Virus record (IMG/VR): IMGVR_UViG_3300031658_000012
Coordinates: 1-50,184 of that record
Direction: 5' to 3' (one strand)
Source: a virus
Length of the DNA stretch: 50,184 nt
Shown: one piece after another, positions 42,818-49,412 of the stretch
Layout of the letters: each line of letters starts with the position of its first letter
How positions within the stretch are numbered: position 1 is the stretch's first letter
Notes under the pieces: model-generated
Seen by the model: the letters and a program-made list of their open reading frames with translations, nothing else
Told to the model about the DNA's origin: nothing
Database searches by the model: none
Made by a program: the position numbers and the translations under genes

Positions 42818-44715
42818 CTGTTCTACAAATGGCTTTGTTCGCTTCTGACTTAAAAACAGAGTGGGTACCGCCCGCAGAGCTACCTGACATCTTCGACGCG
42901 AAGACTATTGCCATAGATGTCGAGACTCGTGATCCAAACCTTATGACACGCGGCCCCGGCTGGTCGCGTAAGGACGGTGAGATTGTTGGCTATGCCGTCG
43001 CCGTGGACGGCTGGGCTGGTTACCTTCCCATTAACCACTTTGGCGGCGGTAACCTAGACAAGCGCCTTGTTGAGCGCTGGATGAAAAAGGTCTGTGCCAC
43101 TCCTGCCGACAAGGTTTTCCATAACGCGCAATACGACGTTGGCTGGCTCAAGGCACACGGGATAGAAGTGAACGGTCGGATCATTGATACAATGGTCGTC
43201 GCAAACCTACTAGACGAGAACCGTCGGTCGTATTCGCTCAACGCGATAGCATACGCCTATCTCGACAAGGTTAAGTCTGAGAAGGGTCTTGTTGAGGCTG
43301 CGCGGGAGTTCGGCCTCGACCCAAAGGCTGAGATGTGGAAAATGCCCGCAATGTTCGTTGGGCCGTACGCACAGGTTGACGCCGAACTGACCTTGGAGCT
43401 TTGGAACTTCTTCCGGGTCAAGGTTGGTCAAGAAGGCATACAAGGCATCGTTGACCTCGAACTGAAGCTGATACCCTGTCTGGTCGAGATGACATGGCGT
43501 GGGGTTCGTGTAGACCTTGATGCCGCCGAGCGGGCCAAAGTCGGTTTGATGAAACGCGAGAACCAAGTCAAAAAACGCATCAAAGAACTGGTGGGTTCCC
43601 CTGTTGAAATTTGGGCGGCGACAAGCCTCTCCGCAGCTTTCGACAAACTCTCTGTCCCCTATCCGCGGACCGAGCTTGGTGCGCCGTCGTTCACAAAAGG
43701 TTTCCTTGCAGATCAGACACACGAACTCCCCAAGCTTGTGGTCGAAGCGCGGACCTTGAACAAAATCCAAGGCACTTTCATCTCGTCCATTTTGAAGCAC
43801 GTCGGTCCTGATGGCCGTATCCATGGCAACATCAACCAGATACGAGACGGCCAAGGCGGAACAGTCTCGGGACGTATATCGATGTCCAACCCCAACCTAC
43901 AACAAATCCCGGCCCGCGACCCGGAACTCGGACCCCTGATCCGGTCCCTGTTCTTGCCGGAAGAGGGAGACCAGTGGGCGTCTATTGATTTCTCGCAGCA
44001 AGAGCCGCGCATCTTGGTTCACTATGCGAGCGTCTTTGGCAAATCCCGTGACCTCCCGCTGCGCGGAGTCGAAGAGTTTGTAGACGGATACCGAAACGAC
44101 CCCGACATGGACTTCCACACTATGGTCGCTGAAATGGCCGGGATTAACCGGAAGCAGGCAAAAACCATCAACCTCGGCATGATGTACGGCATGGGTGTTA
44201 ACAAGTTATCAGAACAACTGGACATCCCGCTCGACGACGCGAAAGACCTGATTGCTCAGTATCACGAACGGGTACCCTTCGTGAAAATGCTTATGCGCGG
44301 GGTGACAGACAGGCTCAACGACAAGGCCAGCGGGGGTGCGATACGGTCTTTGAAGGGTCGCAAGTGCCGTTTCGACCTGTGGGAGCCCGACACGTTTAAG
44401 ATGACGAAGGCCATGCCGTATCAAGAAGCTGTACTGGAGTACGGTGCCACCGCCCGATTGAAAAGGGCTTACACTTACAAAGCTTTAAATCGACTGATCC
44501 AAGCGTCTGCCGCCGACATGACAAAGCAAGCTATGGTTAACGTGTATGAAACCGGCAAGGTGCCGCTCATCCAAATCCATGACGAATTGGCCGTCTCGGT
44601 AAAAAACAAAGAGGAAGCGGAAGGGATAGCTGCTATCATGCAAGCTGCTGTTCCCATTGAGGTACCCAGTGTTTGCGACATCGAAATTGGCGCAAGCTGG
44701 GGAACGGCAGCGTAG
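42814..44715 (+). CDS. DNA polymerase, family A, with 3'-5' exonuclease
   Basis: 633 residues. The N-terminal exonuclease has IAIDVETRD (Asp35, Glu37), FHNAQYDVGWL and YAQVDAE, the three proofreading motifs. The polymerase domain has motif A IDFSQQEPR (Asp392), with Pro where most relatives have Leu, motif B RKQAKTINLGMMYG with Lys450 and Tyr458, and motif C IQIHDELAV. The residue matching E. coli Phe762 is Leu454. There is no 5'-3' exonuclease domain, usual for phages. It ends the replication operon before a strong terminator. In marine viral polymerases, Leu at this site has been linked to slower, more accurate synthesis. Confidence 0.95.
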   Translation: MTVLQMALFASDLKTEWVPPAELPDIFDAKTIAIDVETRDPNLMTRGPGWSRKDGEIVGYAVAVDGWAGYLPINHFGGGNLDKRLVERWMKKVCATPADKVFHNAQYDVGWLKAHGIEVNGRIIDTMVVANLLDENRRSYSLNAIAYAYLDKVKSEKGLVEAAREFGLDPKAEMWKMPAMFVGPYAQVDAELTLELWNFFRVKVGQEGIQGIVDLELKLIPCLVEMTWRGVRVDLDAAERAKVGLMKRENQVKKRIKELVGSPVEIWAATSLSAAFDKLSVPYPRTELGAPSFTKGFLADQTHELPKLVVEARTLNKIQGTFISSILKHVGPDGRIHGNINQIRDGQGGTVSGRISMSNPNLQQIPARDPELGPLIRSLFLPEEGDQWASIDFSQQEPRILVHYASVFGKSRDLPLRGVEEFVDGYRNDPDMDFHTMVAEMAGINRKQAKTINLGMMYGMGVNKLSEQLDIPLDDAKDLIAQYHERVPFVKMLMRGVTDRLNDKASGGAIRSLKGRKCRFDLWEPDTFKMTKAMPYQEAVLEYGATARLKRAYTYKALNRLIQASAADMTKQAMVNVYETGKVPLIQIHDELAVSVKNKEEAEGIAAIMQAAVPIEVPSVCDIEIGASWGTAA

Positions 44716-44744
44716 GTTTTCTCCCCCTGCGCTGCGGTTAAACT

Positions 44745-44771
44745 GCCCCGCCCTTGTGGCGGGGCTTTTTT
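44745..44771 (+). terminator. Rho-independent terminator after DNA polymerase
   Basis: Stem GCCCCGCC (44745-44752) and GGCGGGGC (44758-44765) with loop CTTGT and six T. It ends the replication operon. Confidence 0.93.
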
Positions 44772-44835
44772 CTTGCAGGTCTGCCTTTAGTCCTATATGT
44801 TCGCGTATAGTCATAGTCACTAAAAGGAGTTAAAA

Positions 44836-45027
44836 GTGGATCAGACTAAATGGAAATCCGTTTTGGTGCCGATAGAGGTCTATCGGGAAATCCGAGAACG
44901 GTCTAAGCGCGAAGGCCGCACAATCAGTAGCGAACTGCGATTGATCTATGCGGAATCTGAAAAACTGCGCGGCAGCTACCCGGAAGTTGCGGGCGACGTC
45001 GTCTACGAAGCGTTCAACAATGGCTAA
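44836..45027 (+). CDS. Ribbon-helix-helix-like small regulator
   Basis: 63 residues from GTG 44836 with an AAAAGGAG ribosome binding site. The stretch KSVLVPIEVYREIRERSKRE followed by GRTISSELRLIY is the beta-helix-helix pattern of Arc/MetJ-type DNA-binding proteins. It would act as a dimer on operator DNA. It follows the terminator, with a TATAGT hexamer upstream as part of a possible promoter. The next gene begins inside its last codons. Confidence 0.7.
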   Translation: MDQTKWKSVLVPIEVYREIRERSKREGRTISSELRLIYAESEKLRGSYPEVAGDVVYEAFNNG

Positions 45028-45160
45028 AAAGCCTAGTGTTATAAGCAAAATGACTAACACTGTTCGAAAAAAGACGTCCATAGGCCAGAGCGTTCGTTCG
45101 CGGCCCTTGAACAAAGATAAGAAACGGTCTTTTAAAAGGTACCGCGGACAAGGGAGATGA
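45020..45160 (+). CDS. 46-residue highly basic peptide
   Basis: Starts at ATG 45020 within the previous gene and ends in an ATGA overlap with the hydrolase gene. It is nearly all Lys, Arg, Ser and Thr (SIGQSVRSRPLNKDKKRSFK), ending YRGQGR. It has just one acidic residue. Similar basic peptides occur in marine phages, and a nucleic acid or ribosome-contact role is plausible but unproven. Confidence 0.6.
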   Translation: MAKKPSVISKMTNTVRKKTSIGQSVRSRPLNKDKKRSFKRYRGQGR

Positions 45161-45585
45161 ACCTGACCGCGGCGCTAATATGTCTTGCCCAAACGGTCTT
45201 CTTTGAGGCCCGGGGCGAGCCGTTTCTGGGAAAAGTGGCTGTCGCATCTGTCGTAATGAACAGAACTCTCGACGGGCGCTTCCCCGACAACGTATGTGAC
45301 GTTGTCAAGCAAGGCCCGACGTACAAGAGCAGACCCGACATCCCCGTTAGGCACCGATGCCAGTTTTCTTTTTATTGCGACGGAAAAAGCGATAAGCTAA
45401 ATTATAGGCTGCTGTCCGTGCAGGAATCCGTGGGCGTTGCGTATAAAGTACTTACCGGCCAATTGCCCGACGTCACGGGTGGCGCTACTTTCTACCATGC
45501 GACCTACGTTCGTCCCGAATGGGCTTCATACAAAAAGAAGACTGTGAAGATTAACAACCACTTTTTCTATAAGACTAGACCGTGA
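45157..45585 (+). CDS. SleB/CwlJ-type cell wall hydrolase
   Basis: 142 residues. The start TAALICLAQTVFFEARGE contains the conserved Glu of the SleB-type hydrolase family, followed by GKVAVASVVMNRTLDGRFPD, CQFSFYCDGKSD and GATFYHATYVRPEWA. The family includes spore cortex-lytic enzymes and phage endolysins that cut peptidoglycan glycan strands. A short hydrophobic N-terminus (ALICLAQTVFF) is part of the fold rather than a clear signal. It overlaps both neighbours by four bases. With the M15 peptidase it gives the phage two different wall-cutting activities. Confidence 0.86.
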   Translation: MNLTAALICLAQTVFFEARGEPFLGKVAVASVVMNRTLDGRFPDNVCDVVKQGPTYKSRPDIPVRHRCQFSFYCDGKSDKLNYRLLSVQESVGVAYKVLTGQLPDVTGGATFYHATYVRPEWASYKKKTVKINNHFFYKTRP

Positions 45586-45902
45586 ACAGGCCTCGGAAAT
45601 TTTGGACAAAACAAAGAGTTTGTCAGGCCCGAGAGATGCTTGAAAAAGGGGTGGCTGTACGGGAGATAGCTTACCAAATGGGAACTACCCGAAATGCCGT
45701 TCTAGGGATGAAATTTCGGAACCTGCCTGAAATGCATATTGAGGCTCCTCCACGCGAAAAGGCTCCTCCACCGCCTCCCCCGGAGGGTAACTTCCGTTAC
45801 CGTAAATGCCTGAAATGCCAGAAGACAAAGCTTCTGGAAAAGCCCATGTACATCTGCAAAGAATGCAAGGACGGCGACATTTTTGGGAGCGTTTTCGGAT
45901 GA
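45582..45902 (+). CDS. GcrA-like transcription regulator with C-terminal zinc ribbon
   Basis: 106 residues, starting in an ATGA... overlap with the hydrolase gene. Residues 8-48 (FWTKQRVCQAREMLEKGVAV, REIAYQMGTTRNAVLGMKFR) match the GcrA N-terminal helix-turn-helix, including the TRNAV.G signature. A Pro-rich linker follows, then CLKC (near residue 79) and CKEC (near residue 93), a zinc-ribbon pair not typical of GcrA. GcrA works with sigma-70 at promoters methylated by CcrM at GANTC in alphaproteobacteria. The phage copy could redirect host polymerase. Followed by a terminator. Confidence 0.78.
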   Translation: MNRPRKFWTKQRVCQAREMLEKGVAVREIAYQMGTTRNAVLGMKFRNLPEMHIEAPPREKAPPPPPPEGNFRYRKCLKCQKTKLLEKPMYICKECKDGDIFGSVFG

Positions 45903-45983
45903 GGCCGCTTGACACGTATCAGGCAAGGAAGTAGTTTTAAACGGTCGCTTCAGTGGTGAGTTGCGACAGTTTTCCTTTGGTTG

Positions 45984-46032
45984 AAAAGACCCTCTAATTT
46001 TCGCTTTGCCGATGTTAGGGGGTCTTTTTTTT
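45984..46032 (+). terminator. Rho-independent terminator before the small-gene operon
   Basis: GACCCTCTAA (45988-45997) pairs with TTAGGGGGTC (46015-46024), one pair being T-G, with flanking A and T runs. Eight T follow. It separates the GcrA-like gene from the promoter directly downstream. Confidence 0.85.
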
Positions 46033-46033
46033 G

Positions 46034-46061
46034 TTGACGAGGTCGTATGCGATAATATACG
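46034..46061 (+). promoter_or_regulatory. Promoter abutting a terminator
   Basis: TTGACG (46034-46039), 16-base spacer, TATACG (46056-46061). The -35 begins directly after the T-tract. A strong AAAGGAG ribosome binding site at 46077-46083 follows for the gene at 46093. Confidence 0.6.
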
Positions 46062-46092
46062 CTGTCTTCCTAACCAAAGGAGATGAACCGCT

Positions 46093-46287
46093 ATGACCAA
46101 ACAAATTACGCAAGACTTTGTCCCCGAAAAACCAGTTGTTCAGGACTGGCAAGAGGCCGTGCGCTGGGTATCCCACGCGATAGACGTGGAGTCCGGACGG
46201 CTGATGGACGCCGGACACGAAAACCCCGATTCCTTTCTCAAGGCAGAAACCCTGCGGGCATCATGGAAGCGTGTGTTGCGCGGATGA
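46093..46287 (+). CDS. Small hypothetical protein
   Basis: 64 residues behind AAAGGAGATGAACCGCT. It begins MTKQITQDFVPEKPVVQDWQ and continues with WVSHAIDVESGRLMDAGHE. Acidic and helical. It is the first gene of a chain in which each stop overlaps the next start. Another frame also reads through from 46083, but the strong ribosome binding site and coupling favour this one. Function unknown. Confidence 0.65.
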   Translation: MTKQITQDFVPEKPVVQDWQEAVRWVSHAIDVESGRLMDAGHENPDSFLKAETLRASWKRVLRG

Positions 46288-46469
46288 AACTGTACACAAC
46301 CGAAGACGAGTACCGCAAAATCTGTGCGGATTCCGAAGAGGGCCGCTCGCGGACCGTGGCCCTCTCCCGGAAGCTCGTCCGTAACCTGATCCTCGATCAC
46401 ACGCGTATGGCTGTTAAGCTGGACAAGTTGGGCGAGGGTATAGAAAAAGGTAAACCAAAAGATGGCTGA
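46284..46469 (+). CDS. Small hypothetical protein
   Basis: 61 residues from ATG 46284 in an ATGA overlap. It reads MKLYTTEDEYRKICADSEEG, then a helix with SRKLVRNLILDHTRMAVKLD and a Lys-rich end. No known motif. It may be an early host-interaction protein by its place in a small-gene operon. Confidence 0.6.
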   Translation: MKLYTTEDEYRKICADSEEGRSRTVALSRKLVRNLILDHTRMAVKLDKLGEGIEKGKPKDG

Positions 46470-46521
46470 CGTATTTGTGAAAATATTCATCGAAGCGTTC
46501 TTGAAGGTGCTTTTCGGATGA
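46462..46521 (+). CDS. Possible 19-residue peptide
   Basis: ATG 46462 lies inside the end of the previous gene and the stop overlaps the next start at 46518. The peptide MADVFVKIFIEAFLKVLFG is amphipathic and hydrophobic. The perfect chain of overlaps supports translation. The size leaves doubt. Confidence 0.4.
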   Translation: MADVFVKIFIEAFLKVLFG

Positions 46522-46748
46522 CGAGGCATACAATTAAAGAGAGAGAGAACCACATGGTTTTGCTTATCACACTACCTTGCCCGGTTTGCGACGGGGAAGG
46601 TACCGTTGACCGCGGACCGTGGATAGAGGGTCTGTGTTTCGAATGCCTCGGGGAAAAGTATGAGGAAGTCTTGGAAACAGGTTGCGAGACCAAAGCTGAA
46701 GCGCGTCTGAATTATCCAGACGCCGTAGACATGGAGATAATAGAATGA
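46518..46748 (+). CDS. Small zinc-ribbon-like protein
   Basis: 76 residues from ATG 46518. ATG 46554 would give a shorter 64-residue form starting just before the ribbon. CPVCDGEGT and CFEC near residues 21 and 41 form a DnaJ-like or zinc-ribbon cysteine pair. The C-terminal third is acidic. Such ribbons often bind RNA or protein. Function unknown. Confidence 0.65.
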   Translation: MTRHTIKERENHMVLLITLPCPVCDGEGTVDRGPWIEGLCFECLGEKYEEVLETGCETKAEARLNYPDAVDMEIIE

Positions 46749-46921
46749 AGATTCCAGCAACCATACTTGTTGCGGGTGAAAACGTTCGCGTAATGATAAC
46801 CACGGCCCGCGGCCCGGGAGGAGAAGCAACGTACGAGCTATTCGACCCCGAAAAATACAACGGTCAAAAGGACCTTTATAAGGACCCCTTGTTGCAAAAA
46901 TGGCTGTCGGAGCAGAACTGA
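46745..46921 (+). CDS. 58-residue hypothetical protein
   Basis: From ATG 46745 (ATGA overlap) to TGA 46921. It starts MKIPATILVAGENVRVMITT and contains YELFDPEKYNGQKDLYKD. Beta-rich N-terminus and helical C-terminus. It links the zinc-ribbon gene to the DUF3310 gene without a gap. No motif recognised. Confidence 0.6.
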   Translation: MKIPATILVAGENVRVMITTARGPGGEATYELFDPEKYNGQKDLYKDPLLQKWLSEQN

Positions 46922-47193
46922 TGAAGAAAGTCACCGGCGGTAAGTCACCCACTGACCTTGAGAACCCAGAACACTACGCGCAGCAAGCCATTCAGCCTGC
47001 TGAATACATCATGCAAAACGAGATGGACTGGTGGCGTGGAAACACAATAAAATATGTCAGTCGCGCGGGCCTCAAAGTCGGCCCCGGTTCTACCGCGGAA
47101 GAAGCCGAGATAGACGACCTGATTAAAGCGCGGCGGATGATCGAGATGCGGTTGAACCAGCTCCGGGGGGTCCGTATTGATTTTCAAGGGTAA
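46921..47193 (+). CDS. DUF3310 protein
   Basis: 90 residues from ATG 46921 in a TGATG overlap with the previous stop. The pattern PEHYAQQAIQPAEYIMQNEM, then WWRGNTIKYVSRAG and EIDDLIKARRMIEMRLNQL is diagnostic for DUF3310. The domain occurs in many phages and forms part of the T7 gp1.7 nucleotide kinase. Here it stands alone, so a kinase activity is only a possibility. Its gene context is early or host-takeover genes. Confidence 0.85.
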   Translation: MKKVTGGKSPTDLENPEHYAQQAIQPAEYIMQNEMDWWRGNTIKYVSRAGLKVGPGSTAEEAEIDDLIKARRMIEMRLNQLRGVRIDFQG

Positions 47194-47314
47194 CGACCTG
47201 TTTAGCAGGCGGCGGCGCTCTCAGTTCCACACTTGGGACGAGATATGGCGCGTGCTTTACATGTTCCCCCCCGCAACGTGGTGGGAGGCTTTGTTCCCGC
47301 GAAAGAAGGACTAA
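47177..47314 (+). CDS. Small hypothetical protein, Trp-rich
   Basis: 45 residues from a TTG start at 47177 overlapping the DUF3310 gene. It has RRRRSQFHTWDEIWRVLYMF and ends WWEALFPRKKD. The dense aromatic pattern looks conserved rather than random. The start codon is uncertain because no ATG is available in a suitable place. Confidence 0.45.
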   Translation: MIFKGNDLFSRRRRSQFHTWDEIWRVLYMFPPATWWEALFPRKKD

Positions 47315-47318
47315 GGAC

Positions 47319-47399
47319 ATGGAAACAGAAAAAACGCTTGCGGTGATCCTGCTTGTTGTAGTCTTCTTGGTTACTCTCAAAATAATCTTAGGACCGTAA
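47319..47399 (+). CDS. 26-residue single-span membrane peptide
   Basis: ATG 47319 with a CTAAGGAC ribosome binding site. After METEK comes one hydrophobic span (TLAVILLVVVFLVTLKIIL) and GP. It could be a lysis-timing or membrane-modifying peptide. It ends four bases before the next gene's ATG. Confidence 0.55.
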   Translation: METEKTLAVILLVVVFLVTLKIILGP

Positions 47400-47403
47400 G
47401 AAG

Positions 47404-47676
47404 ATGGCTGTAGAACGCGCAGGAGAAAAATTCTCCGGTTACAACAAGCCAAAGCGCACGCCCGGGCATAAGACAAAGTCTCACGCGGTCTTGGCAAAAA
47501 AAGGAGACACCGTAAAGCTGATCCGTTTCGGTCAGCAGGGTGTCTCCGGTGCCGGTAAAAGCCCAGACACCACGAAAGGTAAAGCCCGGCGCAAGTCTTT
47601 TAAGGCTCGCCACAAGGCGAATATTGACCGGGGAAGCATGTCTGCGGCGTATTGGGCCAACAAAGTTAAATGGTAA
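47404..47676 (+). CDS. Basic conserved protein ending SAAYWANKVKW
   Basis: 90 residues, Lys/Arg-rich, with GEKFSGYNKPKRTPGHKTKS, KLIRFGQQGVSGAGKSPDTT and a C-terminal RRKSFKARHKANI...SMSAAYWANKVKW. The FKARH and SAAYWA stretches recur in marine phage and giant-virus basic proteins and are related in style to the DUF5872-like gene at 12.7 kb. A nucleic-acid-binding or virion role is likely. It is the last gene of this operon. Confidence 0.7.
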   Translation: MAVERAGEKFSGYNKPKRTPGHKTKSHAVLAKKGDTVKLIRFGQQGVSGAGKSPDTTKGKARRKSFKARHKANIDRGSMSAAYWANKVKW

Positions 47677-48004
47677 GCTTTTTATAGACCACGATTAACG
47701 GGCTGTTTTCGCCACTGAACTCTTGCTTTTCACCCGTCTGTACGGACGCGGTTTCCGGTTCCCCCCTTCTTGCTCAGGGCACGCTGACTCAGCCCTTTGT
47801 TTTCGCGGGCTTTCCTCAAGGTTTTAGCTATATATTCCGTCATGTAGCTCATTTGATCTGCTATTCTATATCTTATAATATTTTTGATATGTATTAATAT
47901 ATCATTCCTGAATACCAACATCTTATTTTGCGTTAACCGTAACGATACTCTCGCGTTCGGAGGGTCAGTCGAACGCTTACCCTTGACTCCACGCAGAAAA
48001 GGGG
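47677..48004. other. AT-rich control region without intact gene
   Basis: Bases 47855-47935 are much richer in A and T than the rest, with TATAAT at 47874-47879 (TTGATC 15 bases before it). A perfect 7-bp inverted repeat, GCGTTCG (47953-47959) and CGAACGC (47970-47976), lies 28 bases before the promoter at 48005 and could be an operator. The left part holds a broken minus-strand HTH gene. An origin or a regulatory switch is possible. Confidence 0.5.
47730..47852 (-). pseudogene. Truncated XRE-type HTH gene, probably frameshifted
   Basis: On the minus strand from ATG 47852 the protein reads MSYMTEYIAKTLRKARENKG, then LSQRALSKK, which is the first half of an XRE-family helix-turn-helix (helices 1 and 2). 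It then reads GGTGNRVRTDG and stops, with no recognition helix. The break falls in a run of six G. Removing one G would open a frame that continues into SGENSPLIVVYKK. Hence a frameshift or decayed repressor gene, or a genuine short protein. Longer starts up to 47921 exist. No strong ribosome binding site. Confidence 0.45.
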
Positions 48005-48034
48005 TTGACGCACATAAAGCCTTTTATGTATAGA
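48005..48034 (+). promoter_or_regulatory. Sigma-70-type promoter of the right-end operon
   Basis: TTGACG (48005-48010), 18-base spacer, TATAGA (48029-48034). An AAGGAAAGG ribosome binding site for the first gene lies at 48049-48057. The upstream inverted repeat could regulate it. Confidence 0.75.
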
Positions 48035-48065
48035 TAATGGCGCATACCAAGGAAAGGCACAGAAA

Positions 48066-48230
48066 ATGCAGAAACCCGACACCGACCACACCTTTAACGG
48101 TCGCCTCGTGTCCGACAAACACCGCGAGAAGTTTCCGACATGCTCCAAGTGCGGCATGTCAACGTGCATGTACAACCACCTGATTTACCTGCGCGCAAAC
48201 CCACCAAATAAGGAAAACTACAATGCTTGA
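48066..48230 (+). CDS. 54-residue zinc-binding protein
   Basis: ATG 48066 with an AAGGAAAGG site, ending in an ATG...TGA overlap with the next gene. It has CSKCGMSTC near residues 26-34 followed by YNHLIYLRANPP, a cysteine/histidine cluster that would bind zinc. It is the first gene behind the right-end promoter, and so probably an early protein. No family recognised. Confidence 0.65.
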   Translation: MQKPDTDHTFNGRLVSDKHREKFPTCSKCGMSTCMYNHLIYLRANPPNKENYNA

Positions 48231-48531
48231 CGCTATCATCGACGCACTCTTCCCAAAGCAGAAATCGCGGATCGCGGACCTTGACCAGAAGGTCGATATG
48301 CTTCTCGAAGACCTTTACCGTAGAGCAGAAGGTAAATTTTCGGCAGCAGGCACCAACGAATTTATCCCCGTGCCAAAATTTACGCAGGGCTCAAAGAAGG
48401 GGAAGGTCATCTTCTGTCCCCGTTGCAGCCATAGCCACAAGGTACACAATTTCGCGTGGAACGCGCTCAAGTGCCTTAGCTGCGGCACCCCTACCACCAA
48501 ACATAATTGGCTGATGCGGAGGGCAAAATAA
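48223..48531 (+). CDS. Zinc-ribbon protein with N-terminal coiled coil
   Basis: 102 residues, starting eight bases before the previous stop. Residues 1-35 are helical (MLDAIIDALFPKQKSRIADL), then a linker, then CPRCSHSHKVHN and CLSCGTP, a classic zinc ribbon, and a basic C-terminus. It probably contacts nucleic acid or RNA polymerase. It ends in a TAATG overlap with the next gene. Confidence 0.68.
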   Translation: MLDAIIDALFPKQKSRIADLDQKVDMLLEDLYRRAEGKFSAAGTNEFIPVPKFTQGSKKGKVIFCPRCSHSHKVHNFAWNALKCLSCGTPTTKHNWLMRRAK

Positions 48532-48830
48532 TGGGCACGTCAAAAGTTAATGCGGTAGAAAAATACGTAAACACCAAAAAGAAAATGCGGAAAAAAATCA
48601 GCGTCGCGGAGGCCACTGCGCGATTACAATCGGTGTTCACTTGGCGCGGCGATACCGTCCTCCCCGAAGAGTGGATCGAAAAGGTCACCGAAGCGCTGAT
48701 AAACCCTATTAACACAATGCGCGAACTGGACGGCGACATGTATGTGTCGGATTACAATAAAATTATCGGCATCCTCTACGAACTGGAGAAAGCCAACACG
48801 GCCATAAAGAAGGAGCGCTGCGATGACTGA
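48531..48830 (+). CDS. Hypothetical protein with basic N-terminus
   Basis: 99 residues from ATG 48531 (TAATG overlap). It begins MGTSKVNAVEKYVNTKKKMR, then ISVAEATARLQSVFTWRGDT and a helical C-terminal half (DYNKIIGILYELEKANTAIK). The N-terminal basic part may bind DNA. It overlaps the next gene by eight bases. Unrecognised. Confidence 0.65.
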   Translation: MGTSKVNAVEKYVNTKKKMRKKISVAEATARLQSVFTWRGDTVLPEEWIEKVTEALINPINTMRELDGDMYVSDYNKIIGILYELEKANTAIKKERCDD

Positions 48831-49233
48831 GGACAAAAGACCCCTCAATAAAGAAAACACCGCCCGTCTTTTGACGTTTATTTCAACGGTTTCGCTTACC
48901 CCGATAAGCGTACTTGCGGCCAAGGCCGGTGTCGCCAAAAGCACCCTCACCCGGGTTTTCGACCCGAAAAGCCCGTATCTGCTGCGGCGCAAAAATCTGC
49001 AGATAGTCATCAACGTCGCCGAAGCAGTTGTGGGTGCGCGTGTCATGCTTTGCTGCGGGAAAGTGAGCCAATCTCTTTACAACAGGGAAGTAGAAGACCT
49101 CCTTGCGTACAACAAAGTGGTCGCGGCGTTACTCCTCTACCGAGACGATGACGTTCGCATCTTTAACGAACTGGAAAACAACGCATGGGCCCCGGTGTTG
49201 AGGCTGGTGAAACACGCAAAGGGAATACAATGA
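48823..49233 (+). CDS. Helix-turn-helix regulator-like protein
   Basis: 136 residues. Residues 28-45 (PISVLAAKAGVAKSTLTRVF) form a LacI/XRE-like helix-turn-helix, followed by a helical hydrophobic segment (NLQIVINVAEAVVGARVMLC) and an acidic C-terminal half. It could be a phage repressor or antirepressor, or act on host promoters. No protease or dimerisation domain was recognised. Starts within the previous gene. Confidence 0.65.
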   Translation: MTEDKRPLNKENTARLLTFISTVSLTPISVLAAKAGVAKSTLTRVFDPKSPYLLRRKNLQIVINVAEAVVGARVMLCCGKVSQSLYNREVEDLLAYNKVVAALLLYRDDDVRIFNELENNAWAPVLRLVKHAKGIQ

Positions 49234-49412
49234 AAACCATCGAAGAAACACTCGGCCTCGAACTCGTCACCAACGAGTACCTCGTCCGCAAACTCCGCGA
49301 ACGCGCAGCAGACGAAGAATGGACCAACGGCGACGAAGCAGAAGCAGCGCGCCTTAGATCGCGGGCCGCGGAACTCGAACAAAGCTGCTCGAAAGTCGAA
49401 TGGGTGATCTAA
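49230..49412 (+). CDS. Small acidic helical protein
   Basis: 60 residues from ATG 49230, overlapping the previous stop. It is highly charged (EEWTNGDEAEAARLRSRAAE) and helical throughout, so a coiled coil is likely. It ends in a TAATG overlap with the XRE gene, so the two are co-translated. An antitoxin-like or regulator-partner role is possible, but nothing proves it. Confidence 0.55.
   Translation: MKTIEETLGLELVTNEYLVRKLRERAADEEWTNGDEAEAARLRSRAAELEQSCSKVEWVI

Noticed and set aside
46083-46283. Alternative frame upstream of the gene at 46284
   Set aside because: The read-through from 46083 overlaps the better gene at 46093, which has the correctly placed strong ribosome binding site. Only the part from 46284 looks coding.
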